From Conexibacter arvalis (GTDB lineage: Bacteria > Actinomycetota > Thermoleophilia > Solirubrobacterales > Solirubrobacteraceae), in NCBI RefSeq assembly GCF_014199525.1, contig NZ_JACHNU010000001.1, forward strand, positions 310,001 to 374,000: a stretch of 64,000 bases of DNA, given 5' to 3'. Position 1 is the stretch's first letter. Each line of letters opens with the position of its first letter. A program made the position numbers and the translations under genes. The notes below the pieces were generated by a model. It did no database searches, was not told the DNA's origin, and saw nothing but the letters and a program-made list of their open reading frames with translations. This document shows positions 62,191-64,000 of this stretch, piece by piece.

Positions 62191-62314
62191 GAGACGAAGA
62201 AATGTAGCTGCCTCGCGGGGACGGGCGTATGTCCAAAGGGAGGGGGAGGTTCGTCCGGGCGTGGGGGCGCCGCCGGAGACGGCGCATGCGCGCGCTCGTT
62301 CCCGACGTCGCCCG

Positions 62315-63709
62315 CTACCCCGCGGCCAGCCCGCCGAGCAGGGTGCCGAGCGCGAGGCCGGCGCCCTGGGCGGTCGTCAGCCAGGTCAGCGCCTCGACCG
62401 CGTTGCGGGCGGGGACGAGGCGGTCGAGCAGCTCCAGCAGCGCGACGGTGAAGAGCCCGTAGCCGACGCCGGCGAGCGGGAAGGCCAGGCAGAGCGGGGC
62501 GAGCGGGTTGCCAGACGCACCGAGCGGCGTCGCGAGCAGACCGGCGGCGTGCGGGGATGCGGTCGTCGGGCTGAGCAGGGAGGCGAGCAGGCCGGCCGGG
62601 AGCGCGGTCGCGAGCAGCGCCAGCCCGCCGAGGGCGCGGGCGGCGGGGGCGCCCGCGCGGCGGCTTCGCCCGCTCCACAGCGCGCCGGCCGCGCTGCCGG
62701 CCGCGAGCAGCGCGAGCGGCAGCGCGGCGAGCTGCGGCGTCCCGGCGGCCTCGGCGCGGGCCGGCGCGAGCAGCTCGGCGGCGCCGAGCAGCGTGCCGGC
62801 GAGCAGGTCGCCGGCCAGCAGCACCTGCATCCCGCGGTTGCCGCGCAGCACCCCGCGCCGCCCACCTGCGCCGCACGGACCGCCTTCACCCGGACCTCTG
62901 TCATCCAGGTGTCGCTCTGCAACACCTGGATGACAGAGGTCTCCCCCGTCTCCCCCGACCGCCGGATCGGTGGGCGACGGGGCCGGCCGGGGGAGCGCCG
63001 AGGCCGCACGGGCGAGCAGGAGCGCCCCGGCGAGCGGGCCGAGCGCGAGGAGCGCCGGCGCGACCGCTGGAGCGGCGACGGTCGTCAACAGCGCGGCGAG
63101 CGCGGGGCCTGCGACGCCGCCGAGATCGCCGAGCAGCGCGTTGAGCGCGTGCGCCGTGCGGACGAGCGACGGCCCGGCGACGCGCGGCCACAGCGCTCGC
63201 GCCGCGGCGACCAGCGGCGGGGCACAGGCGCCGGCGAGCGCGGCGAAGACGATCAGCGCGGCGGTCGGCGCGCCCGCCACCCCTGCGTCGCCGCCGGCCG
63301 CCAGTACGCCGACGCCCGCCACCCCTGCGTCGCCGCCGGCCGCCAGCACGGCGCCGCCACCACCCGCACCGGCCGCCGGCATGCCGCCATCGGCCGGCGC
63401 GCCGGGCATGACGACGACACCGGCTGCCGCGGCGAAGGCGGTCAGCGCGAGTGCGTGGAGCAGGGCGAGGGCGAGCAGCGCGGGGCCGCCGCGGCGGTCG
63501 ACGAGACGGCCGCGCAGCGGGGCGAGCGACGCGGAGGCGGCCGTGAAGGCGGCGGCCGTCGCGCCCGCCGTCGGGAACGAACCGGTCGCGCGCTCGGCCG
63601 CGAGCACGATCACCAGCACCAGGCCGCCGAACGACAGCCATCCCAGCGCGCAGGCGCATGCCAGCGCCCGCGCTCCCGGCCGCGCCAGCAGCGCGCCGTA
63701 GACCGACAT
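62315..63709 (-). CDS. MFS-type transporter with a long inverted repeat in its central loop
   Basis: 464 residues, two groups of six helices, an MFS pattern: ACACALGWLSFGGLVLVIVLAAERATGSFPTAGATAAAF, RGRLVDRRGG (motif A after helix 2), and second half GNRGMQVLLAGDLLAGTLLGAAEL. The middle loop contains an extra stretch that the DNA shows to be an exact 20-bp inverted repeat (62893-62941). The first half also has a duplicated 14-residue unit, VLAAGGDAGVAGVG, encoded by a 42-base direct repeat near 63271-63354. It is probably still functional because the frame is open. Substrate unknown. The ATG follows a GAAGGAGAC-like ribosome-binding site. Confidence 0.85.
   Translation of the reverse strand: MSVYGALLARPGARALACACALGWLSFGGLVLVIVLAAERATGSFPTAGATAAAFTAASASLAPLRGRLVDRRGGPALLALALLHALALTAFAAAAGVVVMPGAPADGGMPAAGAGGGGAVLAAGGDAGVAGVGVLAAGGDAGVAGAPTAALIVFAALAGACAPPLVAAARALWPRVAGPSLVRTAHALNALLGDLGGVAGPALAALLTTVAAPAVAPALLALGPLAGALLLARAASALPRPAPSPTDPAVGGDGGDLCHPGVAERHLDDRGPGEGGPCGAGGRRGVLRGNRGMQVLLAGDLLAGTLLGAAELLAPARAEAAGTPQLAALPLALLAAGSAAGALWSGRSRRAGAPAARALGGLALLATALPAGLLASLLSPTTASPHAAGLLATPLGASGNPLAPLCLAFPLAGVGYGLFTVALLELLDRLVPARNAVEALTWLTTAQGAGLALGTLLGGLAAG
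62893..62941. repeat. Perfect 20-bp inverted repeat inside the MFS gene
   Basis: Arms of 20 bases (62893-62912 and 62922-62941; left arm starts GACCTCTGTCATCC) around the nine-base loop CGCTCTGCA. The sequence is AT-richer than its surroundings. It resembles a small interspersed palindromic element inserted in-frame in the loop between the two halves of the transporter. Confidence 0.65.
63271..63354. repeat. Two copies of a 42-bp direct repeat inside the MFS gene
   Basis: CGCCCGCCACCCCTGCGTCG and the following bases appear twice, at 63271 and 63313, nearly identical. They code for the repeated unit AAGGDAGVAG in a loop of the first half of the transporter. Confidence 0.55.
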
Positions 63710-63930
63710 CGAGGTCTCCTTCCGTCAGGCGCCGGCCCGAGCCGGCGCGGACACCGAACCGAACCGCCGGCGGGCGGCTACGGCGGCGTCAGGCGGAAGA
63801 AGCTGCGCGCGGTCACGACGACGATCCTACGCCGCCCGCCCCGCGCCGTCGACCGGCCCGGCGGAGGAGCGCAGGCCAGCGGTGCGCGCACGGGGCGGCG
63901 CAGCGGACGCGCCGGGGGCGAGCCGCGCCC

Positions 63931-64000
63931 CTACTCCGTCCGCAACCCCTCGGGGCGCATGGTGCGGCGCAGGGCGGGGAGGCTGGCGGCGGTGACGAGG
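63931..64000 (-). CDS. C-terminal end of an FtsX-type ABC permease
   Basis: Only 22 codons remain at the right edge, reading LVTAASLPALRRTMRPEGLRTE followed by TAG at 63931-63933. This end is characteristic of FtsX/MacB-type ABC transporter permeases in actinobacteria (SLPALRRTxRPExLRTE). The rest lies outside the window. The 221 bases between it and the MFS gene hold no gene that I can support. Confidence 0.6.
   Translation of the reverse strand, partial: LVTAASLPALRRTMRPEGLRTE

Noticed and set aside
62893-62941. Intrinsic terminator
   Set aside because: It lies inside an open reading frame that continues into well-conserved transporter helices, so it is unlikely to end transcription of that gene.

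Overview
The window is about 74% G+C and densely coded on both strands. GTG starts, very short intergenic gaps, ATGA stop/start overlaps and heavy Ala/Arg/Gly usage mark a high-GC actinobacterium. The mix of families, the frequent AGA arginine codons despite the GC content, and promoter-like boxes right at start codons suggest a member of Solirubrobacterales/Thermoleophilia (Conexibacter-like). That placement is an inference from style, not from a marker gene. I recognise no rRNA, tRNA, CRISPR array, transposase or phage gene, so this reads as ordinary chromosome with many accessory regulators.

Layout. 1-9842: tail of a SnoaL-type sigma factor, an SDR-like reductase, a STAS-like protein, a PAS/LuxR regulator, an acyltransferase-3/SGNH membrane enzyme, two exported proteins (one a Vgb-like beta-propeller), and a VOC / DGPF / ECF42 sigma set. 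9865-13517: glycine decarboxylase split into two subunits plus a GntR/FadR regulator. 13819-18969: two DHA2-type efflux pumps flanking a TetR-sigma operon, with striking palindromes. 18976-26815: type II NADH dehydrogenase, MOSC protein, acetyltransferase, lipoprotein, ABC-F ATPase and a FUSC-type membrane protein. 26871-31632: UBP zinc-finger protein, an ECF sigma factor overlapping a membrane protein with a SecD-P1-like domain, an orphan protein, and a PucR regulator. 31776-35449: methylmalonate-semialdehyde dehydrogenase, class III aminotransferase and TetR, probably for beta-alanine or a related omega-amino acid. 35775-43275: small Cys/His protein, ArsR-SRPBCC pair, phosphotransferase with an internal Thr/Ala-Ala-Pro repeat, a c-di-GMP riboswitch in front of a secreted CAP protein, RecQ, and a VapBC toxin-antitoxin pair. 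43385-51442: ABC-2 exporter, MMPL transporter, L,D-transpeptidase, ABC exporter, thiolase. 51567-60074: TetR with no standard start codon, then a LacI regulator and an importer/hydrolase cluster (binding protein, ATPase, permease, M24 creatinase-like enzyme, amidohydrolase). 60280-64000: GH15 hydrolase, MFS protein carrying a long inverted repeat, and the tail of an FtsX-type permease.

How the parts work together. Several units show self-contained control: TetR palindromes at the efflux pump, an ArsR inverted repeat at its own gene, a GntR-type half-palindrome before gcvPA, and four related 18-bp sites that tie LacI to the importer/hydrolase cluster. The most notable signals are (1) a GEMM c-di-GMP riboswitch whose closing stem competes with a hairpin beside the ribosome-binding site of the CAP gene, (2) an ECF sigma factor translationally coupled to a SecD-P1-like membrane protein, (3) the LacI regulon with an M24 enzyme lacking a metal-binding Asp, and (4) a recurring TANNNT box 5-10 bases before start codons, which suggests widespread leaderless transcription.
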